Shown here piece after piece: positions 6,549 to 15,079 of a DNA stretch of 19,860 bases (position 1 is its first letter; each line of letters begins with the position of its first letter). Source of the stretch: Cytophagaceae bacterium UBA6715 (GTDB lineage Bacteria > Bacteroidota > Bacteroidia > Cytophagales > Spirosomataceae); NCBI GenBank assembly GCA_002454335.1, contig DKIP01000070.1, forward strand, positions 9,283-29,142, read 5' to 3'. Below the pieces are notes generated by a model. It worked only from the letters and a program-made list of their open reading frames with translations, was not told where the DNA came from and made no database searches. Position numbers and translations under genes: made by a program.

Positions 6549-7652
6549 ATGAAAAAATATCTCTTTGGATTGTTATTGCTGAGTGCGTGCACCTCTAAAA
6601 CGGAAGATGCAGCGGAAATTCAGACGCTTGAAGTTTCGACTCCTATTTCGTTAGATACAACGATTCGTCAGGAATTCGTAGCTGATATACATGCGATTCA
6701 AAATGTTGAGATCCGTGCTCGGGTCAAAGGTTATTTGGATCGTATTTTGGTTGACGAAGGTAAGCCAGTAAAAAAAGGCCAGGTTATGTTTACGATCAAT
6801 AGCCAAGAATATGTGGCTGATTTGGCTCGTGCGAAGGCCGTGCTCAGTCAAGCAACTGCAGATTTAAAGGCTGAGGAATTAACCCTGGTAAATACCCGTT
6901 TGCTGGTGGATAAAAATGTCATATCCAAAAATCAATTGGCCATTTCATTAGCTAAAGTTGATGGCTTAAAAGCAAAGAGGGAAGAGGCTCTTGCTCATGT
7001 ACGCTCTGCTGAACTCAAAGTAGATCATTCGAATATCCGCGCCCCTTTTGATGGGGTGGTTGACCGACTGCCATTTAAGCGTGGTAGTTTGGTAGATGAA
7101 GGAACATTGCTGACAACGCTTTCCGATAATGCGAGTGTATTTGCTTATTTTAATGTTTCCGAGCAGGAGTATTTAGCATTCAGTCAGAAAGGGGGAGTCA
7201 ACCAATCTTCTATGGTAGAATTATTATTGGCGAATGGGGAAACTTATTCCGAAAAAGGAGTTGTGGAAACCATTGAAGGAGAGTTTGATAAAAATACTGG
7301 CAATATCGCCTTCCGTGCCCGATTTGCAAATCCGAATAAACTGTTACGTCATGGTGCCTCTGGCAAAATTCAATTGCCTAAAAAGCTGGTTGGTTATTGG
7401 GCTATTCCACAGAAATCGGTCTTTGAAATTCAAGAAAAAAGTTATGTATTTGTCAAAGATCCAACGGGCGTCGTGAAGATGAAAGGGATCTCACCTGATG
7501 TTCGTATCCCTCATTTTTACTTAGTAAAAAGTGGATTTAACTCGCAAGATACCGTGCTAATTGAGGGTATCCAATTGGTCAAACAAGGTCAAAAAATCAA
7601 GTCGACTTTCAAGCCAATGCGTCAATTGTTAAACGAATATAAAGCACTTTAA
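6549..7652 (+). CDS. RND efflux periplasmic adaptor (AcrA/MexA family)
   Basis: A 367-residue membrane fusion protein linking an inner-membrane RND pump to an outer-membrane channel. The N-terminus is a lipoprotein signal with lipobox Leu-Ser-Ala-Cys (Cys14), so it is probably lipid-anchored facing the periplasm. The first lipoyl half lies at about 52-83 (Val-Glu-Ile-Arg-Ala-Arg-Val-Lys-Gly). A helical hairpin follows at about 88-157. The second lipoyl half lies at about 158-192, with Ile-Arg-Ala-Pro-Phe-Asp-Gly-Val-Val. Beta-barrel and membrane-proximal domains make up the rest. Its stop is one base before the pump ATG. The Ala-Pro-Phe-Asp-Gly motif and gene order place it with hydrophobe/amphiphile (AcrAB-type) exporters rather than metal pumps. 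Confidence 0.93.
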   Translation: MKKYLFGLLLLSACTSKTEDAAEIQTLEVSTPISLDTTIRQEFVADIHAIQNVEIRARVKGYLDRILVDEGKPVKKGQVMFTINSQEYVADLARAKAVLSQATADLKAEELTLVNTRLLVDKNVISKNQLAISLAKVDGLKAKREEALAHVRSAELKVDHSNIRAPFDGVVDRLPFKRGSLVDEGTLLTTLSDNASVFAYFNVSEQEYLAFSQKGGVNQSSMVELLLANGETYSEKGVVETIEGEFDKNTGNIAFRARFANPNKLLRHGASGKIQLPKKLVGYWAIPQKSVFEIQEKSYVFVKDPTGVVKMKGISPDVRIPHFYLVKSGFNSQDTVLIEGIQLVKQGQKIKSTFKPMRQLLNEYKAL

Positions 7653-7653
7653 G

Positions 7654-10600
7654 ATGGTACAACAATTTATAACGCGGCCGGTCTTATCGATCGTTGTATC
7701 GATTTTTATTGTGATTTTAGGGGTAATTGCCATGAAGCAATTGCCTATTACCCAATTTCCGGATATTGTACCTCCTGCTGTAACCGTAACGACCAAATAT
7801 ACAGGTGCAAATGCAGAGGTATGTGCCAAAGCCGTTGTGACCCCCTTGGAACGTGCAATCAATGGTGTGGCAGGCATGACTTATATGACTTCGGTTTCTG
7901 GTAACGATGGTACGAGCATCATTCAGGTATATTTTGAGGTCGGAACAGACCCGGATGTCGCGGCGGTTAACGTCCAAACTCGTGTTCAAACCGTACTCGA
8001 TGAATTGCCTGAGGAAGTAATCAAAGCTGGGGTAATTACAGAGAAGGAGGTGAACAGTATGTTATTGTACGTGAACTTACTAAGTGAAGATTCAGATATC
8101 GACGAGAAGTTCATTTACAATTTTGCGGATATCAACGTGCTTCCCGAATTGAAGCGAATTGATGGGGTAGGCTTTGCTGATATCATGGGCCAGAGAGAAT
8201 ATGCGATGCGTATTTGGCTTCATCCAGACCGATTATTCGCGTACAAACTTTCTGCGGAGGATGTCATCCAGGCTTTGCGCAATCAAAACGTAGAGGCAGC
8301 GCCTGGTAAAATAGGTGAGAGTTCTGGGAAGCACCCACAAGCTTTACAGTATGTCATGCGCTACACAGGAAAGTTTACGCAGGTGGCTGAATATGAGAAT
8401 TTAGTTATCAAGGCAACTGAAACAGGTCAAATTTTGCGCTTAAAGGATTTGGCAGACGTTGAGTTTGGCTCATTGGATTATGATGTGCTTTCCAAGGAAA
8501 ATGGCCGACCATCTGCTGCGATTCTTTTAAAGCAACGTCCCGGTTCAAACGCAGCTGAGGTTATTGATAACGTGAAAAAACGTTTGGCTGAATTGAAAAC
8601 GACAACCTTTCCTCCGGGCATGGGTTTCACGATTTCATATGACGTTTCCCGCTTCTTGGATGCATCGATTCACGAAGTAATTAAGACTTTACTCGAGGCG
8701 TTCTTACTTGTGGCTTTGGTGGTGTTTATTTTCTTACAAGATTGGCGTGCCACGCTTGTCCCAATCATCGCGGTACCTGTTTCACTCGTAGGTACGTTTA
8801 GTTTCATGCTGGCCATTGGGTTTTCCATCAATTTGTTGACCTTATTTTCCCTTGTATTAGCCATTGGCATCGTTGTGGATAATGCCATTGTTGTCGTCGA
8901 GGCCGTTCATGCTAAGATGGAGGAAAAAGATATGCCTGTTTTAGCAGCGACGCAAGAAGCCATGCATGAAATTTCGGGGGCTATTTTGGCCATTACCTTG
9001 GTGATGGGCGCAGTGTTTGTGCCTGTGGCATTTTTATCGGGACCAATTGGCGTGTTTTTCCGGCAGTTCTCTGTGACAATGGCAATATCTATTGCTTTGT
9101 CCGGATTGACAGCTTTGACCTTGACACCCGCGCTTTGTGTGTTATTGTTAAAAAAGCCAGAACACAATCAAACGAATTGGCTTGGAAAATTCTTTCATGC
9201 TTTCAATCAACGCTATGATCAAATTGCTCAAAAATATTTGCTTTGGGTAGGCACGTTGATTAGCAAGCGGATATTGATGTGGTTGATTTTATTAGGCTCC
9301 GTTGCGGGAACTGTTGTATTAGCTGGTATTGTGCCTAGCGGATTTATTCCTTCGGAGGATCAAGGGACTTTATATGTAAATGCTACGACTCCGGCTGGGG
9401 CTACCTTGGAGCGGACAGAAGGCGTAATGGATCAAGTGTTTAAGTCGATAAAAGGGGTTGATGCTATTGAGTCCTTTTCTACGTTGGCCGGCTTTAGTTT
9501 ATTGACCGATGGCTCCGGGGCTTCTTATGGAACCGGGATAATTACGTTGAAACCTTGGGAAGAACGCAAGGAAACCGTCGATGAATTAACGGAAATTATT
9601 CGTTCGAAAACGAATGGAATTAAGGATGCGAGTATTCAATTTTTCCCGCCTCCGGCTGTTCCTGGATTTGGAAATGCCTCCGGTTTTGAATTTAGAATTC
9701 AGGATCGCAGTGGTTCAGGTGACTTACAGAAATTGGCAGCCGTTTCCAATGAATTCGCTAAGAAATTAAACGAAAAGCCAGCGATTCAAAACACCTTCTC
9801 AAGTTTTGACCCGAGTTTTCCTCAGTATATGTTGGAGGTAGATCAAGAGGCAGCTGCACAAAAAGGGGTGAATGTACTTCCAGCAATGGATAACTTGCAA
9901 ACGTTATTGGGAAGTTTTTATGCGACGAACTTCATTCGTTTTGGCCAGATGTACAAGGTGATGGTACAAGTGGATCCTCGTTACCGGGCGCATCCTGATG
10001 ATGTATTGAAGTTTTATGCAAAAAATAAAGCGGGTGACATGGTGCCTTACTCCTCTTTTGTGAAAATGAAACGCGTATATGGTCCTGAGCAATTTACTCG
10101 TTACAATATGTTTACTTCGGCTATGGTAAATGGCGAGCCTGCACCTGGCTTCTCGTCAGGAGCTGTTCTGGAGATAATTCGTTCGGAGGCATTGAAAAGC
10201 CTGCCTAGAGGTTATACCTTAGAGTGGTCAGGTATGACGCGGGAAGAGGATTTGGCGGGTAATCAGGCCATCTTCATTTTTGCGATTTGTTTGTTGTTTG
10301 TGTATTTACTACTCGCGGCACAATATGAATCCTTCCTGTTACCATTCCCAGTATTATTATTTCTGCCCATGGGAGCGATGGGGACTTATGCATTCTTATA
10401 TCTATTTGGCTTACAAAACAACATTTATGCGCAAGTAGCGCTCGTAATGTTGATCGGTTTGTTAGGGAAGAATGCAATCTTGATTGTCGAGTTTGCAATT
10501 GCAAAACAGAAAGAAGGGGCATCGATTATTCAGGCTGCGAAAGAAGGAGCCTTCTCTCGTTTGCGTCCCATTTTGATGACCTCTTTCGCATTTGTTGCAG

Positions 10601-10773
10601 GGTTAATTCCCTTAATGATTGCTTCGGGTGCTGGGGCGATTGGTAACCGGACGATTGGTACTGCCTCAGCCGGCGGGATGATTTTAGGGACAATAGGTGG
10701 TTTATTAGTAATTCCGGGCTTGTATGTTGTCTTTGCAACACTCTCGGCTAAATGGTCAACAAATGAGAAATAG
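7654..10773 (+). CDS. RND multidrug efflux inner-membrane pump (AcrB/HAE1 type)
   Basis: A 1039-residue RND transporter, a normal length for the AcrB-like HAE1 subfamily that exports hydrophobic and amphiphilic compounds using proton influx. It shows the two-fold repeat: an N-terminal transmembrane helix, a large periplasmic loop, helices from about 340 to 500, a second porter loop, and helices from about 870 to the end. The TM4 proton-relay motif reads Ile-Val-Val-Asp409-Asn410-Ala-Ile-Val-Val-Val-Glu, so the second Asp of AcrB (D408) is Asn here. TM10 has Gly-Lys939-Asn-Ala-Ile-Leu-Ile-Val-Glu, matching AcrB K940. The first gene of the trio ends one base upstream, and the outer-membrane factor starts inside its last codons. 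The natural substrate cannot be read from sequence. Confidence 0.95.
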   Translation: MVQQFITRPVLSIVVSIFIVILGVIAMKQLPITQFPDIVPPAVTVTTKYTGANAEVCAKAVVTPLERAINGVAGMTYMTSVSGNDGTSIIQVYFEVGTDPDVAAVNVQTRVQTVLDELPEEVIKAGVITEKEVNSMLLYVNLLSEDSDIDEKFIYNFADINVLPELKRIDGVGFADIMGQREYAMRIWLHPDRLFAYKLSAEDVIQALRNQNVEAAPGKIGESSGKHPQALQYVMRYTGKFTQVAEYENLVIKATETGQILRLKDLADVEFGSLDYDVLSKENGRPSAAILLKQRPGSNAAEVIDNVKKRLAELKTTTFPPGMGFTISYDVSRFLDASIHEVIKTLLEAFLLVALVVFIFLQDWRATLVPIIAVPVSLVGTFSFMLAIGFSINLLTLFSLVLAIGIVVDNAIVVVEAVHAKMEEKDMPVLAATQEAMHEISGAILAITLVMGAVFVPVAFLSGPIGVFFRQFSVTMAISIALSGLTALTLTPALCVLLLKKPEHNQTNWLGKFFHAFNQRYDQIAQKYLLWVGTLISKRILMWLILLGSVAGTVVLAGIVPSGFIPSEDQGTLYVNATTPAGATLERTEGVMDQVFKSIKGVDAIESFSTLAGFSLLTDGSGASYGTGIITLKPWEERKETVDELTEIIRSKTNGIKDASIQFFPPPAVPGFGNASGFEFRIQDRSGSGDLQKLAAVSNEFAKKLNEKPAIQNTFSSFDPSFPQYMLEVDQEAAAQKGVNVLPAMDNLQTLLGSFYATNFIRFGQMYKVMVQVDPRYRAHPDDVLKFYAKNKAGDMVPYSSFVKMKRVYGPEQFTRYNMFTSAMVNGEPAPGFSSGAVLEIIRSEALKSLPRGYTLEWSGMTREEDLAGNQAIFIFAICLLFVYLLLAAQYESFLLPFPVLLFLPMGAMGTYAFLYLFGLQNNIYAQVALVMLIGLLGKNAILIVEFAIAKQKEGASIIQAAKEGAFSRLRPILMTSFAFVAGLIPLMIASGAGAIGNRTIGTASAGGMILGTIGGLLVIPGLYVVFATLSAKWSTNEK

Positions 10774-12184
10774 ATGTTGGATGATACTTTTGGTTTTCGG
10801 CATCAGTGCATGTCAAACAAATTTGCGTTTCCAGAATCGGGTAGATGCGGATTTAGTAAACTATCGCCAAAACAGTGAACAAGCATCTGTTTCAGATGTT
10901 CAGGCTTGTTGGAAACGAGATAGTTTATTGGTCCAACTCATTGATTCGGTTTTGGTGAGGAGCAATGATATTAAAATCGGATTTTTAGAAATGGCGATGT
11001 CGCGAGCGGATTTTGCTTATCAACGTGGACTGCGAAAGCCCGTGGCGGCAGGTGTTATTCAACCCAGCTTGAAACGTTTTGGAAAATACACGATGGATGG
11101 AGTAGGTAATTTTGATACGCAGTTTTCACCTAACATTTCCAAAGATCAAATTATCCCTGAAAATTTGCCTGATTTGCTCATAGGGATGCAGGCTAGCTGG
11201 GAATGGGATATTTGGGGCAAATTAGCTAAACGGAAAAAGGCTAGTGCATTACGGTATTTAGCCACGGAGTCTGGCCAGCAGTGGTTGATTACATCCTTGG
11301 TTTCGGAGGTTGCCAGTGCCTATGGCCAATTGGTCTCGCTGGATCAGGAATTGGAGATTTTGAAAACAAATATTTCCATTCAGCGGAAGGCGTTTGAGTT
11401 AGTCCAAGTTCAAAAGGAGGCTGGTACGGTGAATGAATCTGCGGTCCAACAATTAGAAGCGCAATTGTTGAATTCCCGAGCGCAAGAAGGGGATGTATTG
11501 CAACAAATTACTGTACTTGAAAATCAGGTTCGTTATTATTTGAACAAGCCAGGTGCTAAAATAAAGCGATCTCCTTATCCATTTCAATGTGCGTTGGATA
11601 GCACGATGTTTGCGCGGGTCAAGATTGATCAATTAGAGAATCGCCCAGATATCCGACAGGCAAAATTGAATTTATCTGCGGCTTTCGAGTCCAAAGAAAG
11701 TGCCAAGTTGGCGCTTAAACCGTCGGTGGTTTTGTCCGGAGTCTTAGGTGTGCAAGGTTTTCAGCCTGCGTATTTATTTCAATTGCCGGCATCTATGGCT
11801 TACCAGCTCTTGGGAGGAATTACAACACCTTGGTTGAACCGTTCAGCGATTACAGCAGACATACTTCGATCGGATGCCCAATGGAAGTCGCTAGACTTAG
11901 CCTACCAAAATGCCTTAATCAAGGGTTATTTGGAATGGGATACGGAGGTCAAATCGTTGGGCTATTTGCAAAGACAGAATCAATTGAAGGAACGCGAAGT
12001 TTTACTGACGAAAGGCGCTATCAACACGGTTGGGACATTGTTTTTAACTGCCAATGCGAATTACTTGGAGGTATTGACAGCTCAACAAAATGCATTACGG
12101 TCTGAGTTAGAACTACTGGAGATTTCTAGAAAACGTTGGACACATGCGATTCAATTGTACCGCGTTTTAGGTGGTGGCTGGTAA
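10763..12184 (+). CDS. RND efflux outer-membrane factor lipoprotein (TolC/NodT type)
   Basis: About 473 residues, an outer-membrane efflux protein of the NodT/OprM type that forms a trimeric channel for the pump encoded just upstream. An ATG at 10763 gives a basic start (Met-Arg-Asn-Arg), a hydrophobic core and lipobox Ile-Ser-Ala-Cys with Cys17. An in-frame ATG at 10724 would put extra polar residues before the signal, and one at 10781 is a weaker alternative. Family signatures include Leu-Glu-Asn-Arg-Pro-Asp-Ile-Arg-Gln-Ala in the middle and a C-terminal Tyr-Arg-Val-Leu-Gly-Gly-Gly-Trp. The start overlaps the pump gene by 11 bases. The 3' end overlaps convergent purN by 18 bases, so the operon ends here. 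Confidence 0.92.
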   Translation: MRNRCWMILLVFGISACQTNLRFQNRVDADLVNYRQNSEQASVSDVQACWKRDSLLVQLIDSVLVRSNDIKIGFLEMAMSRADFAYQRGLRKPVAAGVIQPSLKRFGKYTMDGVGNFDTQFSPNISKDQIIPENLPDLLIGMQASWEWDIWGKLAKRKKASALRYLATESGQQWLITSLVSEVASAYGQLVSLDQELEILKTNISIQRKAFELVQVQKEAGTVNESAVQQLEAQLLNSRAQEGDVLQQITVLENQVRYYLNKPGAKIKRSPYPFQCALDSTMFARVKIDQLENRPDIRQAKLNLSAAFESKESAKLALKPSVVLSGVLGVQGFQPAYLFQLPASMAYQLLGGITTPWLNRSAITADILRSDAQWKSLDLAYQNALIKGYLEWDTEVKSLGYLQRQNQLKEREVLLTKGAINTVGTLFLTANANYLEVLTAQQNALRSELELLEISRKRWTHAIQLYRVLGGGW

Positions 12185-12739
12185 AACAAGCGATTCGATG
12201 ACCTTCGGAAAATCTCGATGTTCTAAAACTTGTCCTTTTTTCGCTACATCTTCCGGCGTGTCACTAGGCAATACTGGGAAAGAACGCTGGAAGATGATAG
12301 CACCTTCGTCATAATGTTCGTTCACATAATGGATAGTGATGCCGGATTCTTTTTCGCCAGCTTCGACTACCGCCTCATGGACGAAGTGACCATACATACC
12401 TTTCCCGCCAAATTTCGGTAATAAAGCGGGATGTAGATTTACGATGCGTTGCGGATAGGCTTGAACATATTCCGAAGGAATGAGCCACAAGAACCCGGCT
12501 AAAACAATCCAATCGGTTTGTAGGGACTGAATTTTGCGTAATAGCGTTCCATTTTTATATTCTTCTCGCGAAAAGATGCTGCAGGGAATTTGTAATCTTT
12601 CAGCCCTAGCGATGACACCAGCTTCTGGGTTATTACAAAATATGTGGGTGATTTTAACCTGATCAGATTGCTTGAAATGTTCAACGATTTTCTCGGCGTT
12701 TGAGCCAGAACCAGAGGCAAAAATGACAATATTCTTCAC
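12167..12739 (-). CDS. purN: Phosphoribosylglycinamide formyltransferase PurN
   Basis: A 190-residue GAR transformylase, the third step of purine synthesis, which transfers a formyl group from 10-formyl-tetrahydrofolate to glycinamide ribonucleotide. Seen are the phosphate-binding Ala-Ser-Gly-Ser-Gly-Ser-Asn (8-14), Val-Asn-Leu-His-Pro-Ala-Leu-Leu-Pro (100-108) with Asn101 and His103, Lys-Gly-Met-Tyr-Gly-His (113-118), and Tyr-Asp-Glu-Gly-Ala-Ile-Ile (143-149) with Asp144. This completes the expected Asn-His-Asp catalytic set. The start is GTG (12737-12739), directly before the conserved Lys-Asn-Ile-Val-Ile-Phe strand. It is divergent from bshA and overlaps the 3' end of the efflux operon. 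Confidence 0.95.
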   Translation of the reverse strand: MKNIVIFASGSGSNAEKIVEHFKQSDQVKITHIFCNNPEAGVIARAERLQIPCSIFSREEYKNGTLLRKIQSLQTDWIVLAGFLWLIPSEYVQAYPQRIVNLHPALLPKFGGKGMYGHFVHEAVVEAGEKESGITIHYVNEHYDEGAIIFQRSFPVLPSDTPEDVAKKGQVLEHRDFPKVIESLVLPATT

Positions 12740-12759
12740 AGGCGCTAATTTTATTTTTG

Positions 12760-12767
12760 CAAATTTA
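12760..12767 (-). promoter_or_regulatory. Bacteroidota -7 promoter element for purN
   Basis: The minus strand reads TAAATTTG, an exact TAnnTTTG match, 20 bases before the purN GTG. This is the same spacing as the folA element. The leader would be about 14 bases, which leaves no room for a purine riboswitch. Confidence 0.5.
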
Positions 12768-12799
12768 AGGCTAATTCAGGAACCTTTCGGGATTTGTCG

Positions 12800-12807
12800 T
12801 AGTTTTG
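12800..12807 (+). promoter_or_regulatory. Bacteroidota -7 promoter element for bshA
   Basis: TAGTTTTG matches TAnnTTTG exactly and lies 21 bases before the ATG at 12829. The in-frame TTG at 12805 falls inside this element and so is unlikely to be the start codon. Confidence 0.5.
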
Positions 12808-12828
12808 TTTGCGTTTGAGTCTTCAAAT

Positions 12829-13992
12829 ATGAAAATAGGAATCATTTGTTATCCCACCTACGGAGGTAGTGGTGTCGTAGCGACCGAGTTAGGCAAGGCG
12901 CTAGCTTCGGTAGGGCATGAGGTGCATTTTATTACCTATACGCAACCCCCTCGCCTCGATTTTTTCAGTGAAAATATCTTTTACCACGAGGTTTCGGTCG
13001 CATCCTATCCTTTGTTTGAATACTTGCCTTATGAGTCGGCATTAGCGAGTAAAATGGTGGATGTAACGGTGAATGAGCAATTGGATTTGATTCATGTGCA
13101 TTATGCGATTCCGCATGCTTCGGCGGCATATTTAGCCAAGCAAATTTTGAAATACAAGGGTATCCACGTGCCAGTGATTACGACCTTGCATGGTACGGAT
13201 ATTACGCTGGTCGGTCGCGACCCTTCCTTTGAGCCGGTTGTTACTTTTTCGATCAATGAATCGGATGGCGTCACAGCAGTTTCGCAAAGCTTGCGGGATG
13301 ATACTTATTCGTCTTTTGAGATTTTGAGCAACATTGAGGTGATTCCTAATTTCATTGATTTGGAACGTTTCCAAAAGCAGCCCAAAGAGCATTTTAAGTT
13401 GGCAATTTGCCCCAATGGCGAAAAGCTTTTGATGCATACCTCCAACTTCCGGAAAGTGAAGCGAATTGAGGATATTATTCGAGTTTTTGCCAAAGTTCAG
13501 AAGCAAATTCCATCTAAACTTTTGTTAGTAGGCGATGGCCCTGAGCGGTCCGGCATCGAGGCATTATGCCGCGATTTGGGTGTCGCATCGGACGTTCGTT
13601 TTTTAGGTAAATTAGATACAATAGAGGAGGCCCTTTCGCTTGCAGATTTATTCTTTTTAACCTCTGAAAAGGAGAGTTTTGGTTTAGCTGCTTTGGAGGC
13701 GATGGCTTGCGAAGTTCCTGTGATTTCTTCTGATGCTGGTGGTATTCCCGAAGTGAATATTCATGGCGTAACGGGCTATGTTAGTAAAATTGGGGACATT
13801 GACGACATGGTAGTTAATACGGTCAAAATCCTAAAAGATGATGCTTTGCATACGCAAATGAAGGCGAACGCTTTGGCGCGCGCGAAGGATTTCTCTTTGG
13901 AAAAAATCTTGCCGATGTACGAGCGCTATTACGAAAAAATCGTAGGCCAAAGTTGGCGTTTCCCTACCCAAAAATTTACAGATGCGGAATAA
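12829..13992 (+). CDS. bshA: N-acetyl-alpha-D-glucosaminyl L-malate synthase BshA
   Basis: A 387-residue GT4-family glycosyltransferase that joins UDP-GlcNAc to L-malate, the first step of bacillithiol synthesis in the cytoplasm. BshA-type features are the start Met-Lys-Ile-Gly-Ile-Ile-Cys-Tyr-Pro-Thr-Tyr-Gly-Gly-Ser-Gly (1-15), His-Tyr-Ala-Ile-Pro-His-Ala (91-97), Leu-His-Gly-Thr-Asp (120-124), Ser-Asn-Phe-Arg-Lys-Val-Lys-Arg (205-212), and the C-terminal EX7E pair Glu282/Glu290. Length and motif order fit BshA rather than a capsule or LPS glycosyltransferase. bshB and bshC are not in the window. The last 17 bases overlap convergent folK. Confidence 0.93.
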   Translation: MKIGIICYPTYGGSGVVATELGKALASVGHEVHFITYTQPPRLDFFSENIFYHEVSVASYPLFEYLPYESALASKMVDVTVNEQLDLIHVHYAIPHASAAYLAKQILKYKGIHVPVITTLHGTDITLVGRDPSFEPVVTFSINESDGVTAVSQSLRDDTYSSFEILSNIEVIPNFIDLERFQKQPKEHFKLAICPNGEKLLMHTSNFRKVKRIEDIIRVFAKVQKQIPSKLLLVGDGPERSGIEALCRDLGVASDVRFLGKLDTIEEALSLADLFFLTSEKESFGLAALEAMACEVPVISSDAGGIPEVNIHGVTGYVSKIGDIDDMVVNTVKILKDDALHTQMKANALARAKDFSLEKILPMYERYYEKIVGQSWRFPTQKFTDAE

Positions 13993-14461
13993 TATTAACC
14001 GCGCTTTCATCCTTTGATTCACGCAATAGTTCTGCGATCGTTTTTTTCAACCCAGGGTGGACATAATCTGCTGCAATTTCATGCATCGGAATCAAAATGA
14101 ATTTTCGATTCTGAATATGTGGATGGGGTACTTGTAAATTTGCGGTTTGGATATTTTGTTGGTCCACAAATAAGATATCCAAATCCAGCGTTCGAGGTCC
14201 CCACGTTACCTTACGTTCTCTTCCAAAATCTTTTTCAATGGCTTGAATGGCGACTAAAATGGCCTCAGGAAAGAGATCTGTTTCGACTAATATAACTTGA
14301 TTGATGAAATCTGCTTGATCTTGTAAGCCCCAGGCGGCGGTTTGGTATAGGCTGGATTGTTGGAGGATGGCCCCAACTTTATTTTCAATCAATGGATAAC
14401 AAGCTTTAAATATTTCCTGAGTATTTCCTAGATTGCCTCCTAATGAGAGGAAGACCTGCAT
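13976..14461 (-). CDS. folK: 2-amino-4-hydroxy-6-hydroxymethyldihydropteridine pyrophosphokinase
   Basis: A 161-residue HPPK, which transfers pyrophosphate from ATP to 6-hydroxymethyl-7,8-dihydropterin in folate synthesis. Seen are Leu-Gly-Gly-Asn-Leu-Gly-Asn (7-13), Trp-Gly-Pro-Arg-Thr-Leu-Asp-Leu-Asp-Ile-Leu (87-97) with the magnesium-binding Asp93 and Asp95, and Val-Pro-His-Pro-His-Ile-Gln-Asn-Arg-Lys-Phe (111-121). Monofunctional length, with no FolB or FolP fusion. The ATG at 14459-14461 places the first conserved beta strand at the N-terminus. It is divergent from yqgE and converges on bshA with a 17-base overlap. Confidence 0.95.
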   Translation of the reverse strand: MQVFLSLGGNLGNTQEIFKACYPLIENKVGAILQQSSLYQTAAWGLQDQADFINQVILVETDLFPEAILVAIQAIEKDFGRERKVTWGPRTLDLDILFVDQQNIQTANLQVPHPHIQNRKFILIPMHEIAADYVHPGLKKTIAELLRESKDESAVNIIPHL

Positions 14462-14484
14462 AATGCGTGCGTTTATATTCTTAA

Positions 14485-14492
14485 CAAACTTA
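14485..14492 (-). promoter_or_regulatory. Bacteroidota -7 promoter element for folK
   Basis: The minus strand reads TAAGTTTG, an exact TAnnTTTG match, 23 bases before the folK ATG. On the plus strand a TTTCTTTG at 14497-14504 resembles the same motif but lies only 2 bases from the yqgE ATG, so it is not called. Confidence 0.45.
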
Positions 14493-14506
14493 CAAATTTC
14501 TTTGTT

Positions 14507-15067
14507 ATGCCGAGCCCATCTGACTTGAAACCAGGTGTATTATTGGTCTCCGAACCTTTTTTAGAGGACCCCTCTTTTAAACGTGCGGTGATTTTGTTGT
14601 GTGAACATACGAGTTCGCATTCTTTTGGCTTGGTACTAACGCAGCCACAAGAAGTGATTTTAGATTCCATTATGGATGCCAAAGTTATGGGGGAAATTCC
14701 GCTTTTTGCGGGCGGTCCCGTGGATCCTACGATTTTACAGTTCATTCACCGCAGACCTGATTTAATTCAAGGTGGACAAGAAATTAGTCCGGGATTATTT
14801 TGGGCGGGAGATTTTGAGCAAGCGATTGAAGCCGTCGTGGATGGCACAATATCTTTTCAAGAGATTAAATTTTTTATTGGCTATTCAGGTTGGTCGGCGG
14901 GCCAATTAGACCGCGAATTGAAAACGAATGCATGGATTGTATCGGATGCGCGGATTAGCGATGTTTTTGAGGAGGATCCCGCGAAATTATGGAGGAGTGT
15001 ACTTTATCAGAAAGGTGGTAATTTTCGCGTTTTATCAACTTATCCAGATGATCCTAATCTAAATTAA
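14507..15067 (+). CDS. YqgE/AlgH family protein (DUF179)
   Basis: A 186-residue member of the YqgE/AlgH family, a conserved cytoplasmic protein of unclear biochemical role. In Pseudomonas AlgH was linked to alginate regulation, which should not be carried over here. Family hallmarks are the N-terminal Leu-Leu-Val-Ser-Glu-Pro-Phe-Leu-Glu-Asp-Pro-Ser-Phe (12-24), Leu-Cys-Glu-His (31-34), Phe-Ala-Gly-Gly-Pro-Val (67-72), and Gly-Tyr-Ser-Gly-Trp-Ser-Ala-Gly-Gln-Leu (125-134). Length matches the family. The ATG at 14507 is only 45 bases from the folK start, so both promoters must fit in that gap. The gene ends before a strong hairpin shared with convergent recG. Confidence 0.92.
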   Translation: MPSPSDLKPGVLLVSEPFLEDPSFKRAVILLCEHTSSHSFGLVLTQPQEVILDSIMDAKVMGEIPLFAGGPVDPTILQFIHRRPDLIQGGQEISPGLFWAGDFEQAIEAVVDGTISFQEIKFFIGYSGWSAGQLDRELKTNAWIVSDARISDVFEEDPAKLWRSVLYQKGGNFRVLSTYPDDPNLN

Positions 15068-15079
15068 TTTATTACCACG

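Noticed and set aside
12805..12828. TTG-initiated extension of BshA
   Set aside because: It overlaps the bshA -7 element, and BshA proteins begin at the Met-Lys-Ile-Gly-Ile-Ile segment encoded from 12829.
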